Notes under the pieces: generated by a model | The model's input: only the letters and a program-made list of their open reading frames with translations | Database searches by the model: none | Told to the model about the DNA's origin: nothing | Assembly (NCBI GenBank): GCA_018261935.1 | Contig: JAGTRP010000012.1 | Coordinates: 52,060 to 116,059, forward strand | Direction: 5' to 3' | DNA length: 64,000 bases | Source of the DNA: Rhodocyclaceae bacterium | Lineage (GTDB): Bacteria > Pseudomonadota > Gammaproteobacteria > Burkholderiales > Rhodocyclaceae | Translations under genes and position numbers: made by a program | Part shown: piece after piece, positions 10,218-18,784 of the stretch | How the letters are laid out: each line of letters starts with the position of its first letter | How positions within the stretch are numbered: position 1 is the first letter of the stretch

Positions 10218-10565
<348 letters not shown>

Positions 10566-10580
10566 CTATTTTCCAATTCT

Positions 10581-12191
10581 TCAGGATTCGTCACGGTAGC
10601 GATTGGTAATAGGATAACGCCAATCCTTGCCGAAGCCGCGCTGGGTGATGCGGATTCCCACCGGCGCCTGGCGGCGCTTGTACTCGGCGATGCGCAGCAG
10701 CCGCACCACCTTCCGCACCGCCTCCTCGGGCAGGCCGGCGGCGATGATGTCCCGGGGGCTGCGATCATCTTCCATATAGGCTTTGACGATGGCGTCGAGG
10801 ATGTCGTAGGGCGGCAGGGAGTCCTGGTCGGTCTGGTCCGGCTTCAGCTCGGCGGAAGGCGGCCGGACGATGATGTTCTCGGGGATCACCGGCGACAGGC
10901 TGTTGCGGTAGCGCGCCAGGCGATAAACCAGGGTCTTGTACACGTCCTTGATGACGGCGAAGCCCCCCGCCATGTCGCCGTAGAGGGTGCAGTAGCCGAC
11001 GGCCATTTCCGACTTGTTGCCGGTGGTCAGCACCAGGGCGCCGGTCTTGTTGGACAGGGCCATGAGGATCATGCCGCGGATGCGGGCCTGGAGATTTTCC
11101 TCGGTGGTATCGGCCGGCAGCCCGGCGAACTGGCTCTCCAGCATGGCCGCAAAGGTGTCCATGGCCGGCGCGATGGGAATCTCGTCGTAACGCACCCCCA
11201 GGGTCTCGATCATGGCCCGGGAATCGTCGAGGCTCATTTGCGCGGTATACGGCGACGGCATCATCACCGCCCGCACCTTTTCGGGACCCAGGGCATCCAC
11301 CGCCACGGCCAGGGTCAAGGCCGAGTCGATCCCCCCGGAGAGGCCGATGATGGCGCCGGGGAAGCCGTTCTTGCCGAGATAGTCCCGCACCCCGAGGACG
11401 AGGGCCTGGTAGGCCTCCGCCTCCGGTCCGAGCACGACAGCCATTTCGTCGGAGCGCAGGGTGCCGGCATCGTATTCCACCAGCCCCAGGGCCTCTTCGA
11501 ACTGGGGCAGGCGCATGCAGACCTCGCCCTGGGCGTCGAGGGCGAAGGAGCCGCCGTCGAAAACCAGCTCGTCCTGGCCGCCCACCAGGTTGGCATAGAC
11601 AGCCGGGATGCCGGTGGAAGCCACCCGCTCGCCCAGCACCCGGGTCCGCAGGGCCTGTTTCTCCAGGTGGCAGGGGGAGGCGTTGAGGACCAGGAGCAGG
11701 TCGGCCCCGGCCCGGCAGGCCATGTCGGCGGCGCCGGTTTCCCAGATGTCGGCACAGATGTTGATGCCGCAGCGCACGCCGTCGATATCCACGACGCAGG
11801 CCGCGTCGCCGGCATCGAAATAGCGCTCCTCGTCGAAGACCTCGTAATTGGGCAGGCGGAACTTGTGGTAAGTGGCCAGCCGCCGGCCATCCCGAAGGAC
11901 GGTCGCGGCATTGTAGGAGCGGCCGTTCCGGGCCTCCGGATGGCCCACCACCAGGGTGATGCCGCTGACCCGGTCGGCCAGGTTTTCTAGGGCCGCATCG
12001 CAGGCCCCATAGAAATCCTGGCGCAGCAGCAGGTCTTCCGGCGGATAGCCGCACAGGGCCAGTTCCGGAGTCAGCAGCAGATCGGCGCCCCGCGCCTTGG
12101 CGCGGGTGGCACATTCGACGATCCGCTCGACATTGCCCGGCAGATCGCCGACGACGGCATTGAACTGGGCGACAGCAATCCGCAAGGCCAT
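10581..12191 (-). CDS. nadE: Glutamine-dependent NAD+ synthetase
   Basis: A 536-residue two-domain enzyme. The N-terminal nitrilase-type glutaminase has the triad E43 (TPELALCGYP), K110 (YHKFRLPNYE) and C146 (GINICADIW). The C-terminal synthetase has the PP-loop SGGIDSA near 285-291. It amidates nicotinic acid adenine dinucleotide with ammonia channelled from glutamine, the last step of NAD synthesis. The start MALRIAVAQFN is chosen by family alignment; the frame is open further upstream but through sequence lacking homology. It lies 10 bp after ppa, whose product removes the pyrophosphate such ligases make. Confidence 0.95.
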   Translation of the reverse strand: MALRIAVAQFNAVVGDLPGNVERIVECATRAKARGADLLLTPELALCGYPPEDLLLRQDFYGACDAALENLADRVSGITLVVGHPEARNGRSYNAATVLRDGRRLATYHKFRLPNYEVFDEERYFDAGDAACVVDIDGVRCGINICADIWETGAADMACRAGADLLLVLNASPCHLEKQALRTRVLGERVASTGIPAVYANLVGGQDELVFDGGSFALDAQGEVCMRLPQFEEALGLVEYDAGTLRSDEMAVVLGPEAEAYQALVLGVRDYLGKNGFPGAIIGLSGGIDSALTLAVAVDALGPEKVRAVMMPSPYTAQMSLDDSRAMIETLGVRYDEIPIAPAMDTFAAMLESQFAGLPADTTEENLQARIRGMILMALSNKTGALVLTTGNKSEMAVGYCTLYGDMAGGFAVIKDVYKTLVYRLARYRNSLSPVIPENIIVRPPSAELKPDQTDQDSLPPYDILDAIVKAYMEDDRSPRDIIAAGLPEEAVRKVVRLLRIAEYKRRQAPVGIRITQRGFGKDWRYPITNRYRDES

Positions 12192-12201
12192 GGCTTCAGC
12201 C

Positions 12202-12750
12202 TCAGTACGCCGGCTTTTCCTTGGCGTCGTTGTAACGGGCCACGCCTTCCACGATTTCCTTCTTGGCCTCTTCGGCACCGAACCAGCCTTTGACCTTCAC
12301 GAACTTGCCCGGTTCGAGATCCTTGTAGTGCTCGAAGAAGTGGGCAATCTGGTCCAGCAGGATCTGGGGCAGATCGCGGGGAGACTGGACATCGCGGTAC
12401 ATGGGGGTGAGCTTGTCCACCGGCACGGCCAGCACCTTGGCGTCGTCACCGGCCTCGTCGGTCATGCCCAGCATGCCGATGGGGCGGCAGCGCACCACCA
12501 CGCCCGGGGGCAGCGGGAACTGGGCCATCACCAGCACGTCCACCGGGTCGCCGTCGCCGGCGATGGTGTGGGGAATGTAGCCGTAGTTGCAGGGATAGTG
12601 CATGGCGGTGGACATGAAACGGTCCACGAAAATGGCGCCGCTTTCCTTGTCGACCTCGTACTTCACCGGGTCGGCATGCATCGGGATCTCGATGATGACG
12701 TTGAAATCATTGGGGAGAGACTTGCCGGACGGAACGTTATTAAGAGCCAT
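12202..12750 (-). CDS. ppa: Inorganic pyrophosphatase (family I)
   Basis: A 182-residue cytoplasmic enzyme hydrolysing PPi. The active-site signature DGDPVDVLV is present, with upstream [16 protein letters not shown] and YPCNYGYIP and downstream [13 protein letters not shown]. Length is close to E. coli Ppa (176 aa). It heads the ppa-nadE-glnB unit. A perfect -10 hexamer lies 33 nt upstream on the - strand. Confidence 0.96.
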   Translation of the reverse strand: MALNNVPSGKSLPNDFNVIIEIPMHADPVKYEVDKESGAIFVDRFMSTAMHYPCNYGYIPHTIAGDGDPVDVLVMAQFPLPPGVVVRCRPIGMLGMTDEAGDDAKVLAVPVDKLTPMYRDVQSPRDLPQILLDQIAHFFEHYKDLEPGKFVKVKGWFGAEEAKKEIVEGVARYNDAKEKPAY

Positions 12751-12783
12751 TTTCGATCTCTGGTAGTGATTGCAAAAACCTCC

Positions 12784-12789
12784 ATTATA
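12784..12789 (-). promoter_or_regulatory. Candidate -10 box for ppa-nadE-glnB
   Basis: Read on the - strand this is a perfect TATAAT, about 33 nt upstream of the ppa ATG. No good -35 sits at 17 bp; TTGACG lies immediately upstream and TTGCTC 21 bp away. Confidence 0.5.
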
Positions 12790-12877
12790 CCGTCAAGCCC
12801 CGGTCGTTCCGAGCAATTGACGCCATTTTCGGCGCATCACACCAGCAAAATCGACGCCTCCCGCCGCCCGGACGCAG

Positions 12878-13192
12878 TCAGCCCATCGCTTCCGGATCGG
12901 GCTCGCCGGTGGAGGGCATCATCGGCTCCGCCGGCGGGGGCGGCCGGTGGATCGGCCTGGCAGGGTGCTCAGCCCGGGACTCGGCGGCCACGTCGTCCAG
13001 CACCCGGCGAATTTCCGCCACCGCTTCCTGGCCTTTCTCCAGGCAGACCAGGCCGCCCTTGACGGCGCCCTTGAGGAAGGGCCGGGCCCCCTGGGCCAGG
13101 ACCGGCAGGACGGCCGGCACGAGGGAAAGGACGCCGAAGCCCAGGGTGATGGTGGAGCGACCGCCTTCCTTGATATCGTCGAGAATGGACAT
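12878..13192 (-). CDS. Small DUF5132-like protein
   Basis: A 104-residue protein starting MSILDDIKEGG. It has one hydrophobic stretch (about residues 15-45, LGFGVLSLVPAVLPVLAQGA), then RPFLKGAVKGGLVCLEKGQE and an acidic helix with a proline-rich tail (RPPPPAEPMMP). The pattern of a hydrophobic helix followed by PFLKGAVKGG and an AEIRRVLDDVAAE helix resembles DUF5132 proteins, sometimes found with magnetosome or membrane-stress genes; the match is from memory. The start at 13192 has a site (GGAG) and fits the family; an upstream in-frame ATG does not. Divergent from the DUF445 gene. Confidence 0.6.
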   Translation of the reverse strand: MSILDDIKEGGRSTITLGFGVLSLVPAVLPVLAQGARPFLKGAVKGGLVCLEKGQEAVAEIRRVLDDVAAESRAEHPARPIHRPPPPAEPMMPSTGEPDPEAMG

Positions 13193-13258
13193 GGAGAAAT
13201 CTCCGGCAGCAATTAATATGAAGAGGCCGAATTGAAAGCGTAAACGCCCCCCTCCCGG

Positions 13259-14548
13259 ATGCAAGTAGTGCAACAGCGTAAAGCGGCGAAGGACAGGCCC
13301 GGCACGGGAAGCGCCAATCCCCGGGTGGATCTGCGTCGCAGCCGGGCCATCGCCACCGGCCTCCTGGCCGCCATGGCCGCCCTATTCCTGGCCGCCGGCC
13401 ACTTCCAGCCAGCCTATCCCTGGCTCGCCTACCTGCGGGCCTTCACCGAAGCCGCCATGGTGGGGGCCCTGGCCGACTGGTTCGCGGTCACCGCCCTCTT
13501 CCGCCACCCCCTGGGCCTGCCCATCCCCCACACGGCGGTGATCCCCCGCAACAAGGAGCGCATCGGCGACAGCCTGGGGAAGTTCGTCGAGGAGCATTTC
13601 CTGCCCGCCGAGGTGATCCGCGCCCGCCTGGCCGGCATCGATTTCGGCGAACTCATCGCCCGCTGGCTTGCCGATCCCGCCCATGCGGATATCCTGGCGA
13701 CCCAGGCGATCCGGCTGCTGCCAGCCTTCCTGCGCTCCCTGGACGACGACCGGGTGCGCGCCTTCCTGCGGGATAAGATCACCGAGCGGCTGGCGGCGGC
13801 CGAGGTCGCCCCCCTCACCGGCGACATCCTCGTCGCCCTCACCGCCGGCAACCGCCATCAACAGCTGCTGGACGCCGGCCTCCGCCATCTCGTCGCCATC
13901 ATTGCCGAGAAGGAAGCCCTCATCCGCCAGAGAATCCGCGACAGCACCGGCTGGCTGTGGAAGCGGCTCAACCTGGACGAGCGGGCCTTCAACGGCATCA
14001 TGACGGCCCTGGAGGATCTGGTGCAGGAAGTGGAGGAAGATGCCGGCCACGAATTGCGGCAGCGCTTCGACCGGACCGTGCAGGACTTCGCCCGCAACCT
14101 GAAGGAATCCCCGGACACCCGGCGGCGGGCCGAAGCCATCAAGAAGGAAATCCTCGGCAACCCCGCCTGCCAGCGCGCCCTGGAGGATCTTTGGGAGGAT
14201 CTGCGCCGGCACCTCCTGGCCGACGCGGAAGGGCCGTCATCGGAAATCCGCGAGCATCTGCAGGCGGCCATCCGGCACCTGGGGGAAACCCTTCTCGCCG
14301 ACCCAAGCCTGCGGGACGATCTCGATTCCTGGCTGCGGGAGGCCATCGCCGGCCTGCTGGAATCCCGCCGCCGGGAGGTGGCGCGCCTCATTCCCGACAC
14401 CATGCGCACCTGGGATGCCGACACCATGACCGAGCGCCTGGAACTCCAGGTCGGCAAGGACCTGCAGTTCATCCGCATCAACGGCACCCTGGTGGGGGGG
14501 CTGGTGGGACTGGGGATCTATGCCCTGTCCCGGTTTATGGGGTTTTAG
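13259..14548 (+). CDS. DUF445 family membrane-anchored protein
   Basis: A 429-residue protein of the DUF445 (YjiN-like) family. The N-terminal transmembrane segment (about 30-50) is followed by the conserved FTEAAMVGALADWFAVTALF and RHPLGLPIPHTAVIPRNKERIG. A long helical, charged middle carries paired repeats of the domain. A second hydrophobic helix ends the protein (GGLVGLGIYALSRFMGF). The topology, two terminal membrane helices with a long helical domain between, is family-typical; function is unknown. There is no clear ribosome site before the ATG. Its stop overlaps that of the convergent 14545-14859 gene by 4 nt. Confidence 0.88.
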   Translation: MQVVQQRKAAKDRPGTGSANPRVDLRRSRAIATGLLAAMAALFLAAGHFQPAYPWLAYLRAFTEAAMVGALADWFAVTALFRHPLGLPIPHTAVIPRNKERIGDSLGKFVEEHFLPAEVIRARLAGIDFGELIARWLADPAHADILATQAIRLLPAFLRSLDDDRVRAFLRDKITERLAAAEVAPLTGDILVALTAGNRHQQLLDAGLRHLVAIIAEKEALIRQRIRDSTGWLWKRLNLDERAFNGIMTALEDLVQEVEEDAGHELRQRFDRTVQDFARNLKESPDTRRRAEAIKKEILGNPACQRALEDLWEDLRRHLLADAEGPSSEIREHLQAAIRHLGETLLADPSLRDDLDSWLREAIAGLLESRRREVARLIPDTMRTWDADTMTERLELQVGKDLQFIRINGTLVGGLVGLGIYALSRFMGF

Positions 14549-14859
14549 AGGCTTTCGTGCTTCTCGCCGTCCTGGCTCTGGCTGCCGATGGCCAGTTCGC
14601 CCTCCGTGGCGAGGGCATCGAAGAAGGCTTGCACCGACTTCGGCTCGCCGGAGGCGGCGAAGGTGGTATGGCCGCACTGGCACTGCCCCATCCAGATGGC
14701 TTCGATGCCCCGCAGCCCCCGGGTGCTGACCGGGTGGATGTCGGTGACGTCACCCTGGCAGCTGTTGCACACCAGCTTTTCCGGGCGGGTGGCTTCGATC
14801 TTGGCCCGGGCCTGGGCGATGCGCTGCTCCTGGCTGCCCCGCAGTTTGGCTTGTCCCAT
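14545..14859 (-). CDS. Small zinc-ribbon-like hypothetical protein
   Basis: A 104-residue protein starting MGQAKLRGSQEQRIAQARAK. It has CNSC (residues 31-34) and CQC-G (about 60-63), spaced like a zinc ribbon. The N-terminus is helical and basic and the rest acidic. Its role is not recognised; a MGQAKLRG start is seen in other short hypothetical proteins. It converges with DUF445 (stops overlap) and lies 80 bp downstream of nirK on the same strand. Confidence 0.65.
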   Translation of the reverse strand: MGQAKLRGSQEQRIAQARAKIEATRPEKLVCNSCQGDVTDIHPVSTRGLRGIEAIWMGQCQCGHTTFAASGEPKSVQAFFDALATEGELAIGSQSQDGEKHESL

Positions 14860-14940
14860 GGTGGTTCGACTTCCGAAGATTGGAGGGCCGGCAGGATACC
14901 CCGCGGCCGCCGGCCTGTCGATGAGCCGGCGGCCCCCCGC

Positions 14941-16470
14941 CTACCTTCCCGGCGCCGGCGCGGCCGCTGAGGCCAGGCCCCCGCTCTGGGGCTGCCGGTT
15001 CTGGTCGGCCCACCTGAAGTAGGCGATGTACTGGCTGATTTCCTCGTCCGAGAGGTACTGGTTGGGCATCGGCACCTTCCACTGGGCCAGCAGTTCCTTC
15101 GCCTGGGGATCGGTCTGCAGCATCCGGTCCGGGGACTTCAGCCAGCGCCTCAGCCAGGCTTCGTCGCGGCGCCCGGTGACGCCGTAAAGATCGGGACCCA
15201 GATTGGGCTTGGGACCGCCGCCGATGGTGTGGCAGGCCAGGCATTTCGATTCGAAATTGAGCTTGCCCTGCACGGCCTCCGGGTCGGAAGGCACGGCGGT
15301 GGCGGGAATGTTGTGGTGCTCGGCCCCGGCCGGCATGCCGCCCACCGGGGCCTTGCCGCTGGCCTCGATGAGACCGACGGCGCCCTGGGAAGCGTTGGAG
15401 AAGTGGTGATCCACCATGGTGTAGACGCCGGCTTCGGGCACGACGAATTCCACGATGGCGCTGCCGGAGGAGCCCAGGAGCACCGTCTGCATGCCCCGCA
15501 GCTGGTTGTCCGGGTTGCCGTCCAGCCAGACCCGGTCGAAGATGGTTCCCACCACATGGAAGCTGGAGGTATTGGAGGGCCCCGCGTTGAGGACGAAGAG
15601 CCGCACCCGCTCCCCCGGCTTGGCCAGGAGAGGCTTGTCCACGAAGCCGTTGTAGCGGCCGTTGAAGACAGTATAGGTGGAGGCCTTGGACCGCACCCGC
15701 TCCCCGTCCAGCACATGGAGGGGCTGGTTGTCCACCTTGCGCTTCTGGGGATCGGGCCGGGTGTAGAACTCGCTCTGGACAATGGCGTATTCCCGGTCCA
15801 CCCGGGTGGGATAGCCGCCCCGGGGCTCGACGATCACCATGCCGTACATTCCCGAGGCGATGTGCTCGAGCACCATGGGCGTGGCGCAGTGGTACATGAA
15901 GACGCCGGGATAGTTGAGGGTGAATTCGTAGGCGATGGTCTGGCCCGGGGCGATGGAGTGGTACTTATCCGTGGGCGACACCATGGCGGCATGGAAATCC
16001 ATGGAGTGCATCATCGGCGCCGCCGTCATGCGGATGCCGGGCGCCGCCTCGTCGGAGCGGTTGGTCATGGAGAACTTGATGCGGTCCCCCACCCGGGCGC
16101 GGATCACCGGGCCGGGCACGGTGTCGCCCAGGGTCCAGGCGCTGTATTTCACCCCGGGGGCGATCTCGATGATCTTGTGGGTGGCGTCGATGCGGATTTC
16201 CTTCACCGGGTCGGACACCAGGGGCTTGAGGTCCGGCCCCGGATTGAGGGCGCTGCCCGCCGAGAACGGGCCGGTGTGCCGCTCCGCGGTGGTGACCGAG
16301 GGCGGGCTCTTGAGGTCCATCCTGGCGATGTCGTAGGGGTCGACTGGCGCCGAAGCCGGTGCAGGAGCCGCTGCCTTGGGGGCTTCCGGTTCCCGAGGCC
16401 CGCAAGCTGCGAGACCCAGGGCAGTCGCCAGCGCCATGATTGGAAACGCCAATCTCCCTCTTTTCGCCAT
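14941..16470 (-). CDS. nirK: Copper-containing nitrite reductase with fused C-terminal cytochrome c
   Basis: A 509-residue periplasmic enzyme reducing nitrite to NO. The lipobox LAAC (C23) predicts a lipoprotein. Two cupredoxin domains follow. Type 1 copper ligands are H155, C195, H203 and M208 (MYHC...LEHIASGM). Type 2 copper ligands are H160, H194 and H355 or H356. The catalytic pair is D158 (HSMDFH) and H305 (SSFHVVG). The C-terminal ~110 residues form a class I cytochrome c with CLACH (C410/C413/H414) and probable axial M468 (VPMPNQ). The three-domain NirK-cytochrome c layout is that of Ralstonia pickettii. ATG 16470 has GGAGGAGAG upstream. No other denitrification gene is in the window. 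Confidence 0.95.
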   Translation of the reverse strand: MAKRGRLAFPIMALATALGLAACGPREPEAPKAAAPAPASAPVDPYDIARMDLKSPPSVTTAERHTGPFSAGSALNPGPDLKPLVSDPVKEIRIDATHKIIEIAPGVKYSAWTLGDTVPGPVIRARVGDRIKFSMTNRSDEAAPGIRMTAAPMMHSMDFHAAMVSPTDKYHSIAPGQTIAYEFTLNYPGVFMYHCATPMVLEHIASGMYGMVIVEPRGGYPTRVDREYAIVQSEFYTRPDPQKRKVDNQPLHVLDGERVRSKASTYTVFNGRYNGFVDKPLLAKPGERVRLFVLNAGPSNTSSFHVVGTIFDRVWLDGNPDNQLRGMQTVLLGSSGSAIVEFVVPEAGVYTMVDHHFSNASQGAVGLIEASGKAPVGGMPAGAEHHNIPATAVPSDPEAVQGKLNFESKCLACHTIGGGPKPNLGPDLYGVTGRRDEAWLRRWLKSPDRMLQTDPQAKELLAQWKVPMPNQYLSDEEISQYIAYFRWADQNRQPQSGGLASAAAPAPGR

Positions 16471-16665
16471 GGGGGTCTCTCCTCCTGAAGAACGGCCGCG
16501 GGGGGACCGCAAGAAACCGGCTTCGGCCGGAAACATCGCCGTCGCAAGTTCGACCACGCCTGCCGCCCGCCTATCCCTGGCCGAAAGAATGAGCGGAATT
16601 CCGCGGCGGAAATGCACTCCAAGTTCTCAAGAAAAAAGCACCTCAACCAGAAGGTGGACAAGAAC
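16471..16665 (-). promoter_or_regulatory. Divergent region upstream of nirK
   Basis: The 195-bp gap holds the perfect 12-bp palindrome GCGGAATTCCGC (16593-16604). It also has a short hairpin with a 5-bp stem (about 16517-16530, CCGGC/GCCGG) that would lie in the nirK leader. I found no clean FNR box (TTGAT-N4-ATCAA) or NnrR-like box. The regulator of nirK cannot be named from the sequence. Confidence 0.3.
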
Positions 16666-17577
16666 ATGGAGACAGCCGAACACCCCCTGAAAATCAGCGC
16701 CCAGGCCATCGCCACCGCAACGATGATGGCTGCCTGGAGCTTGCCGGCCCCGGGAACCGAAGGCGACGGCGCCGGGCTCGCAGCCCGGTCCCTGGCTCTC
16801 TACGGCAGCCGTGAGCTGGCCGCCGGCAATCCCGCCGGGTGGAACCTGGGCGCCTGGTACCGCCCCCGCTCCGGATTCGGACTCTACTGGGCCCGGCTGC
16901 CGGAAATGGAGCCCCGGCTGCGCCCGGGGTCCGGCGCCGGCCTGGGGACGCTCCTGGCCGGCAGCGAATACGGGCCGTCCTATCCGGAAACCGTGGGGCT
17001 CCTGGGCGCCGGCTTCCAGTCCCCCCGGCGCCACGCCAGCCTGGGCAGCGAAATCCAGGTGCGCGACGATGGCCTGCCGGGGAGCTTGCGGCCGGCAACC
17101 CCACCCGCCGACGCCGATGCCGATCCCCTGACCCGGCTCCTGAACCTCTCCAAGACCGTCCGCCTGCAGATGTCGGCGGTCTATGCCCTGCCGTCCACCG
17201 TCCTGTGGGAAAGCGCCGCCCTGCGCCTGGAAGCGGGACAGCAGCGCTTCGCCGGCCTCCGTAGCGGCGGCGCCGTCGATCCGGCCGCCAAGCGGGATGC
17301 CCGGTCGGCACGTTTCCTGTTCGCCCCGACCTGGTCCGAAGTGCTGCCCAACCTGGATGTGAGCCTGCCGGTTTCCCTCAGCTACGGCACCAAGTCCCAG
17401 GCCCCCCTGCCCGGTTTCAACGGCAGCTACAAGGGCGGGAAATTTATCCTGGGCGCCTCGGCGGTGTACCAGAAGTCCTGGAATGCCGATGTGCGCTACC
17501 TGCGCTTCTTCGGGGAATCATCCACCCCGGTCAAGGACCGGGACTTCCTCTGGTTTTCCGTCCAGCGCAGCTTTTGA
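16666..17577 (+). CDS. Short DUF1302-like outer-membrane porin
   Basis: A 303-residue protein whose C-terminal half reads like a DUF1302 beta-barrel: PLPGFNGSYKGGKFILGAS, YQKSWNADVRYLRFFG, then a terminal DFLWFSVQRSF ending in phenylalanine, the outer-membrane sorting signal. The N-terminal part (GNPAGWNLGAWYRPRSGFGL) also fits. DUF1302 proteins are usually around 550-650 residues, so this is about half-size and lacks the middle strands. The start at 16666 has AAGGTGG upstream; an in-frame ATG at 16612 does not. A signal-like hydrophobic stretch lies at about 10-30. Divergent from nirK. Confidence 0.6.
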   Translation: METAEHPLKISAQAIATATMMAAWSLPAPGTEGDGAGLAARSLALYGSRELAAGNPAGWNLGAWYRPRSGFGLYWARLPEMEPRLRPGSGAGLGTLLAGSEYGPSYPETVGLLGAGFQSPRRHASLGSEIQVRDDGLPGSLRPATPPADADADPLTRLLNLSKTVRLQMSAVYALPSTVLWESAALRLEAGQQRFAGLRSGGAVDPAAKRDARSARFLFAPTWSEVLPNLDVSLPVSLSYGTKSQAPLPGFNGSYKGGKFILGASAVYQKSWNADVRYLRFFGESSTPVKDRDFLWFSVQRSF

Positions 17578-17585
17578 CCGCCGGG

Positions 17586-17999
17586 CTACGCGGCCTTGTC
17601 GCAATTGATCATCCACGGCACGCCGAACCGATCCACCAGCATCCCGAAACGCCGGGCCCAGAAGGTCTCCTGCAGGGGCATGGTGATCTCGCCACCGGCG
17701 GCCAGCGCCGCCAGCAGGCGTTCCGCCTCTGCCGGCGTGTCGACGCCGAGGGTGATGGCGAAGCCGCTCATGCCGTCGGAACCGGTCCGCCCCACCCGGT
17801 CGGTAGCCATCAGGATGTTGTCGCCGATCTCGAGCACGGCATGGAGCACCTTGTCCTTCATTTGCGCCGGCACCATGGATTCCATGGGCGAGCCCCGATA
17901 GGGAAAGAGCTGCCGGATCCGGGCGCCGAGGACGCTCTCGTAGAACTGGAGCGCGGCCTGGCAATTACCGGGAAAGACGAGGTGGGTGACGACTTTCAT
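17586..17999 (-). CDS. VOC-superfamily protein, PhnB-like
   Basis: A 137-residue protein with the PhnB/3-demethylubiquinone-like subset of the glyoxalase/VOC fold: THLVFPGNCQAALQFYESVL, then MKDKVLHAVLEIGDNILMATD, a sulfur-rich loop, and MPLQETFWARRFGMLVDRFG with WMINC. The ATG at 17999 fits the family start and has GGGAG upstream. Metal ligands are incomplete, as is common in PhnB-like proteins, and the substrate is unknown. Convergent with the porin gene, 8 bp between stops. Confidence 0.85.
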   Translation of the reverse strand: MKVVTHLVFPGNCQAALQFYESVLGARIRQLFPYRGSPMESMVPAQMKDKVLHAVLEIGDNILMATDRVGRTGSDGMSGFAITLGVDTPAEAERLLAALAAGGEITMPLQETFWARRFGMLVDRFGVPWMINCDKAA

Positions 18000-18143
18000 T
18001 GTATTTCTCCCGACTCGGGCGGCGGGCGAAAAAGTCTCCCTCGCCCCCAATGCTGTTTGGAGTCCCCGTCCCTACCATCGGTTGCAATGACACTCGCAGC
18101 ACCGTGGCCGTTTTCCCGGGAGAGACTCGCCGGCCGGCGGAAA

Positions 18144-18160
18144 TCATGGGATCATCCGCA
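18144..18160 (+). repeat. Dispersed 17-bp repeat, copy 1
   Basis: TCATGGGATCATCCGCA occurs here, upstream of the PAS-domain gene, and again at 49688-49704 upstream of another gene. Both copies are intergenic and close to GCCG(G/C)CGGAAAT. The core GGAT-C-ATCC is an inverted repeat. The surrounding 18000-18262 gap holds no gene. Confidence 0.5.
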
Positions 18161-18262
18161 TACTATCTATTACTAACGTAATGGAAGACAGGAGAGAGAG
18201 GAGCGGCGACGGCGACCGTCAATCCTTCCGCACGATAAGAATCACGTCGCCGAGAGCGCGCA

Positions 18263-18784
18263 ATGAAAGACAGATCCATTGTTCCCACCCACCGGGAACG
18301 CCTCATGCGGGAAGGGGACTTCATCGTCTCCAAGACCGACACCCGCGGCATCATCACCTACGGCAATCCCATCTTCATCGAGTTCTCCGGCTACACGGAA
18401 GAGGAACTGCTCGGGTCCCAGCACAACATCATCCGCCACCCCGACATGCCCCGGGCGGCGTTCAAGCTGGCCTGGGACACCATCCAGTCCGGGAAGGAGT
18501 TCTTCGCCTACGTCAAGAACATGTCGAAGGACGGCGGCTTCTACTGGGTGTTCACCCACATCACCCCGGACTTCGGGCCCGGCGGGAAGATCATCGGCTA
18601 CTACTCGGTGCGCCGCTGCCCCAAGCGCAGCGCCATCGAGGCCATCGAACCGGTGTACCGGCAAATGCTGGCGGCCGAGAAGGCCGCCGGCCCCCGCGAC
18701 GCCATCGAGGCCGGCACCCGGGTGCTGACCGACCTCCTCAACTCCACAGGAATGGCTTATGAACAACTGGTTTTCTCGCTTTGA
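18263..18784 (+). CDS. Aer-like PAS sensor protein (stand-alone)
   Basis: A 173-residue soluble protein with one PAS domain (about residues 15-125): [44 protein letters not shown], then [10 protein letters not shown] and IGYYSVRR. The block closely matches the FAD-binding PAS of the aerotaxis transducer Aer, including HN(M/I)(V/I)RHPDMP. Full-length Aer continues into membrane, HAMP and signalling domains; here the protein ends and the MCP gene starts inside its last 26 nt. The pair therefore looks like a split Aer. FAD binding is inferred from similarity. Confidence 0.88.
   Translation: MKDRSIVPTHRERLMREGDFIVSKTDTRGIITYGNPIFIEFSGYTEEELLGSQHNIIRHPDMPRAAFKLAWDTIQSGKEFFAYVKNMSKDGGFYWVFTHITPDFGPGGKIIGYYSVRRCPKRSAIEAIEPVYRQMLAAEKAAGPRDAIEAGTRVLTDLLNSTGMAYEQLVFSL

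Noticed and set aside
16593..16604. Palindrome GCGGAATTCCGC as an FNR or NnrR site for nirK
   Set aside because: It does not match either consensus; kept only as an unnamed element.
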